A DNA stretch of 64,000 nt from Limnanthes douglasii subsp. nivea (lineage: Eukaryota; Streptophyta; Magnoliopsida; Brassicales; Limnanthaceae): positions 197,679,273-197,743,272 of the forward strand of contig JAUPFV010000002.1 in assembly GCA_036936605.1 (NCBI GenBank). The letters run 5' to 3'. A model generated the notes under the pieces. It saw only the letters and a list, made by a program, of their open reading frames with translations, searched no databases and was not told the DNA's origin. This document shows, piece after piece, positions 9,661 to 20,318 of this stretch (the first letter of the stretch is position 1; the number at the start of each line of letters is the position of its first letter). The position numbers were made by a program, and so were the translations under genes.

Positions 9661-10765
9661 CCTTAGATGTCCCAAACAACATGTCCAAAATTAAAAAAAA
9701 AACATAGATTATTTGCACATCAATCAGACATAGATTATTTGCCCCCATATATATATAACCCTAGATTAGTAGAAACCCTAAGTTATAAAATTTGGGCTTA
9801 TTTTGGATTGAGTTCTAACATAACATGCGATCCTAAGTTTTGAAACACTTAATCATGCTTACTTCTCAAAATCGAAACATTAAAAAATGAGATTTTCTTC
9901 TGAATTGGATTTAATCACAAGATTAAGCCTTCGGAAGACTCAATCATAGGTTTAATCATGCGACTTCTATCTCGGAGCTATCAAATCACTATCATACCTA
10001 ATATTTATTGTAGCATAGAGAATATACATTGGGGTTATATACTTTGTTGTCTAGAGAATGGATTCTTGAGTGTAATAGATACGTAAAAAAATAGTAAACT
10101 TGGAGGTTTTTATCTTATCTCGTATGATTGATGAACTGCAACAGAAGATTAAATCTCAAGTTGTGAGAGATATGTTATACCCTTTCTCAAAAAAGAGTAG
10201 ACTTACAAATTCACAGCTTCCCTTTTACGGTGGCAGAATTACATTAAAAGATATTTTTTTCTGAATTGGATTTAATCACAAGATTAAGCCTTCGGAAGAC
10301 TCAATCATAGGTTTGAGTCATGCATCTTCTATCTCGGAGCAATCAAATCACTCTCATACCTAATATTTATTGTAGCATAGAGAATATATATTCGGGTTAT
10401 ATACTTCAATGTCTCAAGAATTGATTCTTGAGTTTAATAAATACAAAAAAAAATAGTAAACTTGTAAAATTTAGTAAAGATAGAACCTCTTGAAAAAGTG
10501 GTGTTATGGTCTTTCCTCACCTACAAACTGGACAAACTAGATGCGGTAAAAAGGTGGTACGACTCTTTCCTCACCTACAAACTAACATAAATCCCACTTC
10601 TAATCGATAAAAGGTGAGTGTAATTGGATGGACGAAAAGATATTGTACATTTGAATATTATTATTCAAAGGTTTCCGTGAACCCATATATTTAATGAAAA
10701 ACATGTCGAACTCAATTGACTTACCCGTAAATACATTTGTCCGACTTGAATGTTGTCATTAATGT
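9660..10765. repeat. AT-rich DNA with a direct repeat (9893-10100 and 10247-10463)
   Basis: A stretch starting TTTTCTGAATTGGATTTAA occurs twice, about 354 bp apart and roughly 90% alike. Short CTTTCCTCACCTACAAACT repeats lie at about 10512 and 10568. The text near 9740-9830 (AACCCTAGA...TTATAAA) resembles 59600-59660. I see no coding potential here. Confidence 0.7.
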
Positions 10766-10974
10766 TGTCTTATTAACTTGAAACTCTTCCTTCCTGGTTT
10801 AGTTTCACCTATAATCTAATCAAGTTAAATTCATGACCTTAATCAGATAAACACTCCTTTTATTATTCTCATTTTAGTTTCCAGATTGTTGCTTGTTCAA
10901 TAAGAAATCTCAGTCACCTAACTACTATCAAACAAGAGACATCTTCTAATTATTATTTTAGTACATAAGAAAAA

Positions 10975-11060
10975 TAGGCTTATTGAATTGTTCATCCAGC
11001 TTCGTCTTCCATTACTAAACCATACCTCAAATAGAGTTTTATTCCACGGCAAGGCCCAAA
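10975..11060 (-). pseudogene. Conserved peptide relic, copy 1 of 3
   Basis: The - strand encodes a stretch ending FSNGRRSWMNNSISLFF. The same relic occurs at about 60360-60445 and, more diverged (FSNGRKDWVNNSISL), at about 59245-59320. Three copies keeping the same residues suggest a real exon or transposon domain. I cannot assign the family. Confidence 0.4.
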
Positions 11061-12344
11061 CTCTACCAAAAAAGTGACCAACTGAACAGGCAAACTGCCC
11101 AAACAACCTGCGACGCACACGAAAGTGAACAATGCAGAAACTACACCAGCCATCAAACAACAATGCAGAAAGTACACCAGCCATCAAACTGGACAATCTC
11201 TACCAAATTGTATGAACTGCCGCAGACATGAAGAAACTGCACCAAACTGCTAAACTTCCATACATCGCTGCACCAAATTACAGGACAACCAAACTATTAT
11301 TATCATTATTGTCAGTAACATGAGTAGAATTTCCAAGGGTAGTAGTCTTGTTTATGCCCCATAATCTATAGCCGAAACATCGACGAACAATATTGGGGTA
11401 TCTTTACAAACATTCAAACTAACATTAGTATAATGAGTAGAAAAAGATGATAAAGACAGATACCATCAAAAGAAAGAAAGCACCAGAACCCATCCCGACA
11501 AGCCTATAGCAGATATTAACACGGCCACTTTGGTGTAAATATACAGTAGACAGAGATGATACGAGCGTGAAGATGGGTTTAACAAACCCAATTAAGTTTT
11601 GGAGATACCTCAGAATCACAGAATATCAGCAAGGCTTCATAGAAACCATTAAGTCCCGAAAGATGGTGTTCTTTTAATTTCTGATTTCATCATTGGGAAA
11701 GGCATACGCATAGGATAAGAATTTCAATAGAATAGTATATATGTATGTCTCATGGCAATTCCCAAATAGTAATGGCGACAACGTTGCTATACAAGGCGAT
11801 GGAATATGAGACCTAACCCATCATCGATGGAGGAACTTCTCAATAACAGAGACAGAGAAGAACCCTCAACATCAACAAGAATCATCCATTTTTGACGTTT
11901 ACTCTTGGGATTTACAAATACTGATTCGATTTGCCCCAATTTCGAATGATAGGGATTTGGATTGTAATCCCCCGTCAACTGAAACAAAGAAGAAAAAGCT
12001 AATCAATCGAGTTGAATGGAATGTATGTGCCATGGCCACCCCCAAATGGTAAAGGCAACGACGCTGCTCCATAAGGTAATGGAATATGGGACCGACGGTA
12101 AACGGAGGAGCTCGGAAGGTCCGTCGACGTCTACCGACTTTATCTATGACGTTTACTTGGAGATCTACAAGCATCTAACTGTGCTTGCCTCTGCTTAAGT
12201 AAGATTCCAGAGTAGAAATCCCGTCATTTGCACGGACAATTTCAAAAAACTAGAACCAAGAGATGTTGCAGCTGAAACTATTTTAATCTAAAACTTCAAT
12301 GAAGAAAGAAGAACAGCATTTCAAACAAACCTCAGCTCATTCTC

Positions 12345-12520
12345 CCAGATGAGTTTCTCAACCGAGAGAACCAAAGGTGGTTTAGAACCCCTTGATAGAC
12401 CTAGCGACTCCGAAGAATAACCGGGAAGGAAGAGCAAATTTATAGTCACCGACGCCTCCAAATTAGGCCTCACACCATAAAGAGCTTTTAAAAATAGGCC
12501 CAACTAATTTAAAGCCCACC
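12345..12520 (-). promoter_or_regulatory. Promoter-like module M, copy 1 (site II motifs and TATA box)
   Basis: Read on the - strand: GTGGGCTTT, then TTGGGCC (TGGGC 'site II' elements, at 12519-12498), then ACTATAAATTT (TATA, at 12446-12436), then a leader containing CGGTTATTCTTCGGAGTCGC. Related modules, with the same order where they are well preserved, occur at 25290-25450, 27040-27200, 38250-38415, 39385-39590 and 61745-61935. Site II plus TATA is typical of plant housekeeping promoters. Activity is not known. Confidence 0.5.
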
Positions 12521-12875
12521 TTTTATATATATATATATAATCAAAGGACACAATTCGATTAATAAAATGAAGAGTTACAAAATTCAAAGACCAAAAAAGG
12601 CTATTAGACCCAAAATTAAAACATGAAAAAAAAGGAAATAAATGATTCCCGTCAAACTCAAAATGAAAATAGGGACCAAAAACATCAGAATTCGCTATGC
12701 TTTCTTCTTTCTTTGTCAAGGCTCCAAAGCTCCAAAAGGAGAACGATAATTAGGGACGCCAAAATTTTCAAAAATTAAATCTTCAAACACCAGACTCCAC
12801 TTCATCTTTTTCCTCCATATCCAAGCCTCCAAAGCACCTACAAGAAGAACAAAACTAGCAGTACCAAAGATCAAA

Positions 12876-15800
12876 CTAAGCACATTGAAGGTATCCTAAC
12901 CCTAAGCTTTCAAGAAATGATATTGCTAGAAGATTCGAAGGAATATTGTGTTGCTGAAAATGAAGCTTAAGCTTACATTTAAGGGTCCATTTGGCAAGCC
13001 AATCAGCTGCCTGATTCCGGACCCTTGAAATGTGCTTAAGAATCATGCTTTTATCAATGAGATTTCTACAATATCTTACATTTGGGTCGCCAAAATCAGA
13101 ATCATAGTTAGTAGAGAGCTGCTTGATCAGAACGAACGAGTCAGACTCAATGTCAACTCGAGTCCAATTGTTTTTAAAGCAGACAGTGAGACCCTGAAGC
13201 AAAGCCACAGTTTCCGCTTGAAGAGGAGTAGCTTTACCAATCAGATTACCAAAAGCTTGAGTTATATCTCCATCGCAGTTTCTAAATATGATACCAGTAG
13301 CAGCTTCACCATTGAATGCACAAGAAGCATCCACATTCATCTTAAGGCGATCTTGAGCAGGAGTAATCCATCTCAGGTACATCAGCTTTCTTTTCCTTTC
13401 AATAGAACTACATCCCAGAATTACACCTGCATTATAAGACTTCAACCAGTGCTTATGGTTAAGTTTTCCAGAAACTTCAACCCCTTTGATTATATTAATG
13501 ATGTTATCAATGGCAATATTAACATTTATATGAAGATCTTTATGTTTTATAGAGTTTCTTGCTTTCCAAATCACCCAACAAATGGCTTAGGGAATGAGGT
13601 GAGTAATGTGGAATTTAATTTTTGAAAACCAGAACCAACACCTTAACAAGTGACTGAGAACCATAGTTCTTTTGATTTTGATTTTAAAGATACAGGAAAA
13701 CCAATTCCATATTTGCCAAGCAAAAGAACAGCTAACAAATAAATGGTTTTTATCTTCACAATTATCACAGTATACAAATTTAGATGCCATGCTAACATGC
13801 TTCCTCATCATAATAGAATCTAATGCAATGAAGTTGTGTAAGAGCTTCCAAGTTATAAAAGAAAACTTCCTGGGGATTTTAAAGTTCCAAATCTTCATAT
13901 ATAGGCCTGCAAAATTGTGAGTAGTTCTTATGTTCTCCCAAGTCAGCTTCAAATTGAACTGATCATTCTTCGAAAGCCTCCAACAGATTATATCATCCTT
14001 ATCTGAAATCTGAGTCTTATTGATCATCAGCATTCTTTCATTATCGATATTAGCCTGCACTTCATTTAACATCCAATAATTATTATGCCAAAATGTATTA
14101 ACCTTAACATCAATGTACCAGTTAATGTTCTGATCAGTAGCAATAGCAGGAAGGCCATGCCAGGAATCTTTCCAGAAGTCCATGTTGCATCTGCCAAGGA
14201 TCCAGGTTATGTTTCTATCAGCTTGCTTTCTTATACTGCAAAGCCTTTTCCAAACTGAAGAAGCCTTGATGTTGTTAATGTATAAAGGATGAGCATTTTT
14301 ACAATATATATCATTCATTACATTCGACCAAAGACAACTATTCTTCCTTAGCTTGAACCAAAGCTTTGGAGAGAAGGAATTCTGAATGTCAATAAGTTTT
14401 CTGATATTTAGACCTCCTTCTCCAAAAAGCTTACAAATATAAGACCAAGTAGACCAGTGAATTGCCTTTTGGTTATAATTGGTTCTCCAAAGAAATCTAT
14501 TAAATGTATTTTCAATCTTTAAAATAATACCTTTAGGAATTTCACAACATTGAATCCAATGATAAGCCATAGGTAGAAGGACATTGTTAACAAGAGATAA
14601 CCTGCCACCATATGAAAGCAACTTACTGTAATCTTGTTCAGGATAGGATTAAAGATTAAAGCTTTGTTGTTATTAGAGATAGTAACACCCAGATGAGAGA
14701 TAGGAAGGTAGTCCACCTCAAAACCAGTTTGCAACTTAAGGCTCTGCACATTAGAAGACTTAGAAGAAACAATAAGGTTAGTTTTATTCTTGTTTATAGC
14801 CTGACCAGAAGTTTGATGGTATAAATCAAGACAGCTACTAAGAGTATCAATTGAGTTAGGCATGCTATTAGTAAAGATTAGAATATCATCAGCAAACATG
14901 ATACAAGGAATGATGAAAGAAGATCTAGAATAATAGCACATTTTAGGATTAGCATTAAACAGAATGTCAAGGCTTCTACTAAGATACTCTTCACCAATGA
15001 TAAAAAGGTTAGGGGAAATAGGATCCCCTTGCCTTAATCCTCTCTTCATTTTGAAATAATCAAAAGTTTCACCATTAATTAACATTGAAACATAAACATC
15101 AGTAATCATTTTCCCAATTAGATTAACAAATTTCATGCTGAAACCAAAAGAGTGAAAAACTTTAAGAATGAAAGAGTGAGAGATCCTGTCGAATGCTTTC
15201 AACATATCTAACTGGACAACAGTATTACCCTTTTAGGCCTTTTGTTAATATCATAAAGAATCTCTTTAGCCAATAATATATTATCATGAATCAGTCTACC
15301 TTTGACAAAAGCAAACTGAGCAGGAGAAACAATTCTAGGCAAGATGATAGATAGCCTATGATTTATAAGGGCAGACAATATTATGTTGATAAAAGTGCAT
15401 AAACCAATAGGTCTATAACTATTCCACCAAGTAGGGTTAGTAGATTTAGGGACAAGACAAATACCAGTTGCAAACAGACCAGTAGGGATGAAACTGCCTT
15501 GAATATAAGCATTAAAGGAAATACACAAATCCATTTTAATGATAGACCATCAATGCTTAAAGAAATAAAGGTTGAAACCATCTATACCAGGAGAGTTGTC
15601 ATTCTTCATGCAGCAAATGATGCCCCAAATCTCATATTCAGTGACAATATCAAGCAGCATATTATTATCTTTAGTTGACACAATAGAAGGAAAGCAATTA
15701 AAATTCTTACTATCTAGTAGATTATTCTCATCTTCTTTGCTTTTGTAAGGGTCAAACATGAAGATTCTCTTAAAGTAATCAGCAGCTGACTTCCCAATCT

Positions 15801-16945
15801 CTAACTTGTCTAAAATCCAGGTATCACCATCTTTAACACTCTTATTTCATTTTTCCTTCTTTTCTTAGCAGCATAACTATAGAAAAGCTTTGAGTTTCTA
15901 TCACCTTCATGTAACTAATTATTGAAACATTTCTGTCTCAAATAAGAGTCAGAATTTCTAAGAGCTTTTAAGTACATACTATTAGCCCTGGCTAACTCAG
16001 CAACAGACTGATTATTATTGTTAGTATAATGAAGTATTTCCATATTCTTGACCTTGCATTCAGTTTCTTTAACATTGTCAAACACATTGCCAAAATGCTC
16101 CTTATTCCAAATCTTCAGACAGCCTTTGAGCCTTCTTAGTTTATACCAAAAGGTGTTGCTTGGATGACTATCAATTGGGAGGTTCCAATCCTACTCAACA
16201 ACACTTAAAAAAGAAGCATCATTGGACCAAGTGTTAAGATATCTAAATTTGTTTTTTCAAGATAGCATCATTAGCATTATGTGAGTTAGAAGAAATAAGA
16301 AGGGGGCATGGTTAGAACACGTTCTGACCATGTGAAAAACCTGAGTATCAGTGAAAGTAGCCATCCATTTATCTTAATAAGAGCACGATCTAGCCTTCTC
16401 CACTTGTTACTTCTAGACCAAGTAAACTTCAAGCCACTATATCCAGCATCATTAAGGTTACAACATCTTACAGTATTATTAAAATTATCCATGCTAGCCT
16501 GACAAGAAGTTATGCAACCCAGCTGCTCATCATGGGATGAAATAATATTAAAATCACTCACACACATCCAATCCTTATCATTATCACTAATAGCTCTGAG
16601 ACGATCCCAAAGGTCCAACCTCTGAATACGATTACATTTAGCATATACAACAGTTAAGTAGACTTTCTCAGTGATTCCAGGATAATCCATCTCCATGTGA
16701 ATGCATTGATCAACATTAAGAGCAATATTAATATTAACATTAGTCATCCAGAAAACCCAAATCTTATTCGAAACATTACCAAAACAATCTCCAAAACCAA
16801 GCTCCTCAGCAACTGCATTAATCTTCTCACCCTTAGACATAGGTTCTTGAATAGCAAACACCTTGATATATTCAGATGTAACCATAGATTTAAGTCTTCT
16901 CAAGGTAGGCTTGTTATTTACACCTCTAGCATTCCAACTATTCAC
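12876..16945 (-). pseudogene. LINE-A ORF2: endonuclease, reverse transcriptase, zf-RVT, RNase H
   Basis: Open pieces in order on -: 16945-16286 endonuclease (SWNARGV, the E of QEP, and SDFN in place of GDFN); 15759-15550, 15534-15208 and 15205-14519 RT, with GLRQGDPISP and the active site FADD; 14621-13587 RT thumb and the Cys/His zf-RVT; 13574-12876 RNase H with NVDAS, AETVAL, ESDS and AADWLAK, so its D,E,D,D set is kept. Pieces are joined by at least three frameshifts, and 15760-16285 is badly decayed. The frame opens at GTG (16945), overlapping the ORF1 end by 8 nt, with no clear ATG. Confidence 0.9.
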
Positions 16946-18250
16946 TCTGATTATTTTCAGAATATGATTTGAAAATTATGTCCCTTGAACTAAGAGACTT
17001 GATAGTTAACTTACCAGTAGACCTTCTTCTTTTTGCAGATTTCAACTTGGAGGTTATTATTTTGTTAAAGCTTTGTTGTGGGGAAAGTGTTGGAGAAGGA
17101 GAACAGCTACCAATGTTTGGGTCTGGAGAATGATCATTATAATGATCTTCATCAATCTTCACAATAGCCTCTATAACTTCCTTACTATTATCTTGAGAAT
17201 GTAATTCATTATGTTCATTTTCCTGGTTTAAAGTATTACTCAATTGAACTTGTGAGGATTCAGGCTTCCCCTCCTTACTGTTTTCATTCATCTTATCTTC
17301 TTGATCCTTCTGAGTTATTATCGATTTAATTTTTCGCCTATAAACTTTAATGATGTTCATATTTCTTGATCCAGTAGTATCAACTGAAGGTCCATATTAC
17401 AATTATCTTCTTTATCATCTTTGGCATCTTCAACTTTGCTGTTTTCTTTTATGGTTTGAGAACCTTATACTTTTCCTGATGATTTCTTACACACATACAG
17501 ATTATTCCTAATATGAAAGCAACCATTACAATACGATGGAACATTCTTATAACTGACTGACACCCATTATCCATCGTTGCTTCCAAAACCGACCCACAAC
17601 TTTCTTTGTAACTTTCTGGAGATATCAACCTCAACTTGAGTGTAACAGGAATTAGTATGAGCACGATTTTTATGAGGAACAACAACCTTGTATGTAGGAC
17701 CTATAATTGAATCCATATCACTGACCAAACCGATATCATATAAGCACTCAAGCAAATTTTCAAATCGAACCCAGGTCAAGACAGTTGGGTTCTCGATTTT
17801 TTCATTGAAATCTTGATTCCATCTCAAGATTCTCATTACTGTATCATCAAATCTCCATACATTTCGAGACCAGAACCTTGAAACATCTTCCTTTAACTCA
17901 AATTCAAAGAAAATATGATGCGAATCCCATACCTCATAACTATATGGACCTTTGAACTTCAACGTTGCCAAGAAACTTTCAAGTTTCACTTTCTTTGGTA
18001 CACCATTACTGAACTTTCCTATCAAGGTAATTTTGGATTTCTTGGTTAAAGATTCTTTAACCTTATCAATGTACTGCCCTGAAAAGTGATCCTCTGTTCT
18101 TCTGACAAATTCAGGGTCCAACGTCACAGAATTTTCATCAGTTTTAAACAGATCGAAAAATTTCTTCTTTGTTTGTTGTTGATGATTCTCAGAAGACTGA
18201 AGAATGGGAAATTCTTCCATCGATTGAAGACTAATGATCGAGTTAATCAT
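16938..18250 (-). pseudogene. LINE-A ORF1: DUF4283 nucleic-acid-binding protein
   Basis: 18250-17567 encodes a DUF4283-type domain with the order typical of plant LINE ORF1 (TLIGKFSNGVPKK, WDSHHIFFEF, FWSRNVWRFDD, WVRFENLL). The frame then shifts. A CCHC-like knuckle follows in another frame near 17540-17470, and 17360-16938 encodes a polar C-terminal tail. ORF1 proteins bind LINE RNA. At least two frameshifts break this copy. The related + strand fragment at 62263 shares its N-terminal design. Confidence 0.8.
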
Positions 18251-18396
18251 TAGATATTAGGCCTCCTCTGTTCTTGGAGTCATCAACTAAAGACGTCGAG
18301 CCCATGTTTTCTGGTGTGTTGTACTTTGATGATTATTGTTTTGGTTAAAACTGAATGGGAAGCTGAGGATCTAGAGAACTCATTTATTTTTATATA

Positions 18397-18405
18397 TAAT
18401 TATAA
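18397..18405 (+). repeat. Left 9-bp target-site duplication of the MULE
   Basis: TAATTATAA here is identical to 23207-23215. The uninterrupted site with a single TAATTATAA is present in block B at 61959-61967. Confidence 0.85.
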
Positions 18406-18713
18406 GGGTATGTAGCTAATTCAGGTTTAAGTATACCCAAAATCTTCCTTTGACTTTAGTTCGACTTTTTTTTACCTTTTTACCCTCGACAAGAAAATTA
18501 ATTTTGAAACTGTCATTAAGTAAAAAAAACTACTAAGTGTATCCTAAGTATACCCAATTCACCAAATAACCTATTTTTCTATCTATACCCAAACAAACAT
18601 TTTTATTTACTAAATTTATGAGCCAACTAGCTTAGTCTCCTTAAAAATTTTGAAACCAAGTTCAAACTTTATAACAAAATCAAGAACATTCAACCTAAAA
18701 CACAAAATCGATC

Positions 18714-19688
18714 ATGACTCAAGCAGAACTAGGGATCAGTGTGGAGGAGTTGATGTCGCCAGAGATAAGGGATGATGAAATGTTGCCGGAAAAAGAGTTG
18801 GAGTCGCCGGACAAGCCGCCACCATCATCGGAGAAGCACCCATCGCCGGAGGAGAAGGTAAAAATTTCGACCGGTTGCCTTAACACCACCGGTTCCTGGC
18901 CATGGAACTAGTGGTGTGTAGGTTACGCACGGTCGTTTCTTGGCCTTAGAACCGGCCGTGCGTGACCTACGCACCCCCGGTTCCATGGCCAGGAGCCGGT
19001 GGTGCTAAGACCACCTGCCGGTCGGTGCCGAGGCCTCAGTACCACCGGTTCTAGTCCTCTTAACCTTCGGTTCGTGCAGATTTTTCCAAAAAAATCAAGG
19101 TTTTTTTTTTCAGTTTTTAACTATACCTGAATGTTTATTGTGGTTTATTGTTGTGTAACAGGGGACGGATGTCGCCAATGGGACTGAGGAACCTTTCGCT
19201 ACTGACTACAGTCATTTGTTCTTCACTACCGAGTTCTACACACACGACGCATTGATAAAATAGGTTACGAAGACAGGAAAACTCCATGGTATGGTTATCA
19301 ACATAAGTCGGCGCGACAAAGTACATAGTAGAATAAGTCCGAGGATGTATTTCCAGTGTGAGAGGGGGGGAAATATACTCCAAGAGTAGCAGAAAAATAC
19401 CGTAAATGGAAGTCTACAGGAACGAAAAAGATTGACTGACCATTTGAGCTTCTCGGGTTAGTGGTGGAACCATATCAATGGAAGTTAGAAGTGAAATGTG
19501 GTATTCATAACCATGAGAGTTTAAAACATCTAGATGGTCATTCTTTTGCTGGCTGTTTGAATGATGAAGATATGGAATATGTTGAACAAGCGACCTACAT
19601 TGGTACTAACCTTAGAGATATACTGAATGGTGCTAAGAAGTTGAACGAAGATAGTGTTTCTACCATGCGGACCATGTACAATGCATAA
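18714..19688 (+). pseudogene. MULE transposase N-terminus with FAR1-type zinc-binding domain, truncated
   Basis: Exon 1 (18714-18857) starts with ATG and encodes an acidic, proline-rich N-terminus (MTQAELGISVEE...). It ends at AAG|GTAAAA. The intron (18858-19161) ends GTGTAACAG. Exon 2 continues in phase with GTDVANGTEE and then the FAR1-like DNA-binding module (FFTTEFYTHDALI, MYFQCERGG, WKLEVKCGIHNHE, GHSFAGCL), ending in VSTMRTMYNA. Breaks: a TAG after DALIK, a frameshift in the run of seven G near 19362-19368, and a TGA replacing the expected zinc-ligand Cys before PFELLG. The DDE domain that should follow is absent, so it cannot encode active transposase. Confidence 0.75.
18868..19024 (+). 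repeat. Long hairpin: imperfect inverted repeat with about 70-bp arms in the transposase intron
   Basis: The left arm (18868-18940) and right arm (18950-19024) pair over about 62 of 72 positions, sharing CCTGGCCATGGAAC, GTAGGT-type and ACGCACGG blocks. The loop is only about 10 nt. It is GC-rich in AT-rich surroundings and lies entirely inside the predicted intron. A transcript would fold into one long stem resembling a young miRNA or siRNA precursor. Confidence 0.8.
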
Positions 19689-20009
19689 CAGTTTGTTCAT
19701 TCCCAGAAGTCACTAATCTTGATGAATTTTAGTAGTCGATTTATATATTTTGGTCGGATTTATGTTCATGTTTCAATTGGATTTATGGCTTTTTGTCGCT
19801 TTATGTCTTTTGGTCGGATTTGTGTTGTTTAGAATTTTGTTTACGTTATCATAACGTTTTGTATTTCAGTTATTTGACCGTAATTCATGAAATTTTCCAA
19901 CGTATAACGATAAGCAACTAATCATTTCATAACTTAATATTAAACGTTACAAACAAGCAACAACAACATCGCATAAACATAGGTAGATAACTTGACATTG
20001 AACAGAAAT

Positions 20010-20249
20010 TTAGTCAAAATCGTAGCCTCCATTGTCGATGAGAATACGCATTGTTTCCTCTTTCATAGAAATTTGAGAATGAACGTATTCTGCCATTTCT
20101 AAAGACAAATAGTCTGTGATCATTAAACCGAATGAGTCAAATGCCTCATTCCTAACTTTTGGGGGCTCGTTAAACACCAAGAACATCGGTCCACCAGTTA
20201 TACACTTGTACCTAGTGGCTACCTCCTCACGAGTACGAGATTGAGGCAT
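20010..20249 (-). CDS. Hypothetical 79-residue frame downstream of the PMD gene in the MULE
   Basis: Starts with ATG (MPQSRTREEVATRYK) and ends LIDNGGYDFD. Read on -, it lies 70 bp after the PMD stop and inside the MULE. It may be a small separate gene or a terminal exon of the PMD transcript. I recognise no domain. Composition looks protein-like, with balanced charges and the conserved-looking stretch MITDYLSLEMAEYVHSQ. Confidence 0.35.
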   Translation of the reverse strand: MPQSRTREEVATRYKCITGGPMFLVFNEPPKVRNEAFDSFGLMITDYLSLEMAEYVHSQISMKEETMRILIDNGGYDFD

Positions 20250-20318
20250 TTATCTAGACGTAGACATTTCGACGTAGACGAATGGATAAACAACTACAAC
20301 GTCCATGAAAAAGATAGA

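Larger units (their letters stand above)
10765..12525 (-). repeat. Block A: gene-like duplicated block, paralogous to 60137-61945
   Basis: From about 10860 to 12525 the sequence matches 60280-61945 almost base for base, including identical 66- and 91-codon frames (11787-11987 and 11899-12174 here; 61184-61384 and 61296-61571 there). On the - strand it reads as promoter module, 5' leader, then short open stretches separated by intron-like sequence. A diverged internal duplication (near 11705-11935 and 12005-12175, both reading AGTAAACGTCA in the - sense) looks like an exon copied in tandem. I do not recognise the product. It may be a captured gene fragment inside a larger repeat. Confidence 0.75.
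12530..18382 (-). mobile_element. LINE-A: L1-type non-LTR retrotransposon, near full length
   Basis: On - the order is 5' leader (18382-18250), ORF1, then ORF2 with endonuclease, RT, zf-RVT and RNase H H-type domain. The ends are inferred by comparison with 61935-61965: there, TAAAGCCCACCTTTTAT runs straight into TTATTTTTATATATAATTAT, and these two halves flank this LINE. The 3' end carries an (AT)n tract (12528-12541) where a poly(A) tail would be expected. Any target-site duplication is very short (2-4 bp). Both ORFs carry frameshifts and stops, so the copy is dead. Confidence 0.85.

Noticed and set aside
18399..18405. MULE ends with a 7-bp duplication and AGGGT termini
   Set aside because: Moving the border by one base gives an exact 9-bp duplication (TAATTATAA) and GGGT/ACCC ends, the normal MULE pattern, and fits the empty site.
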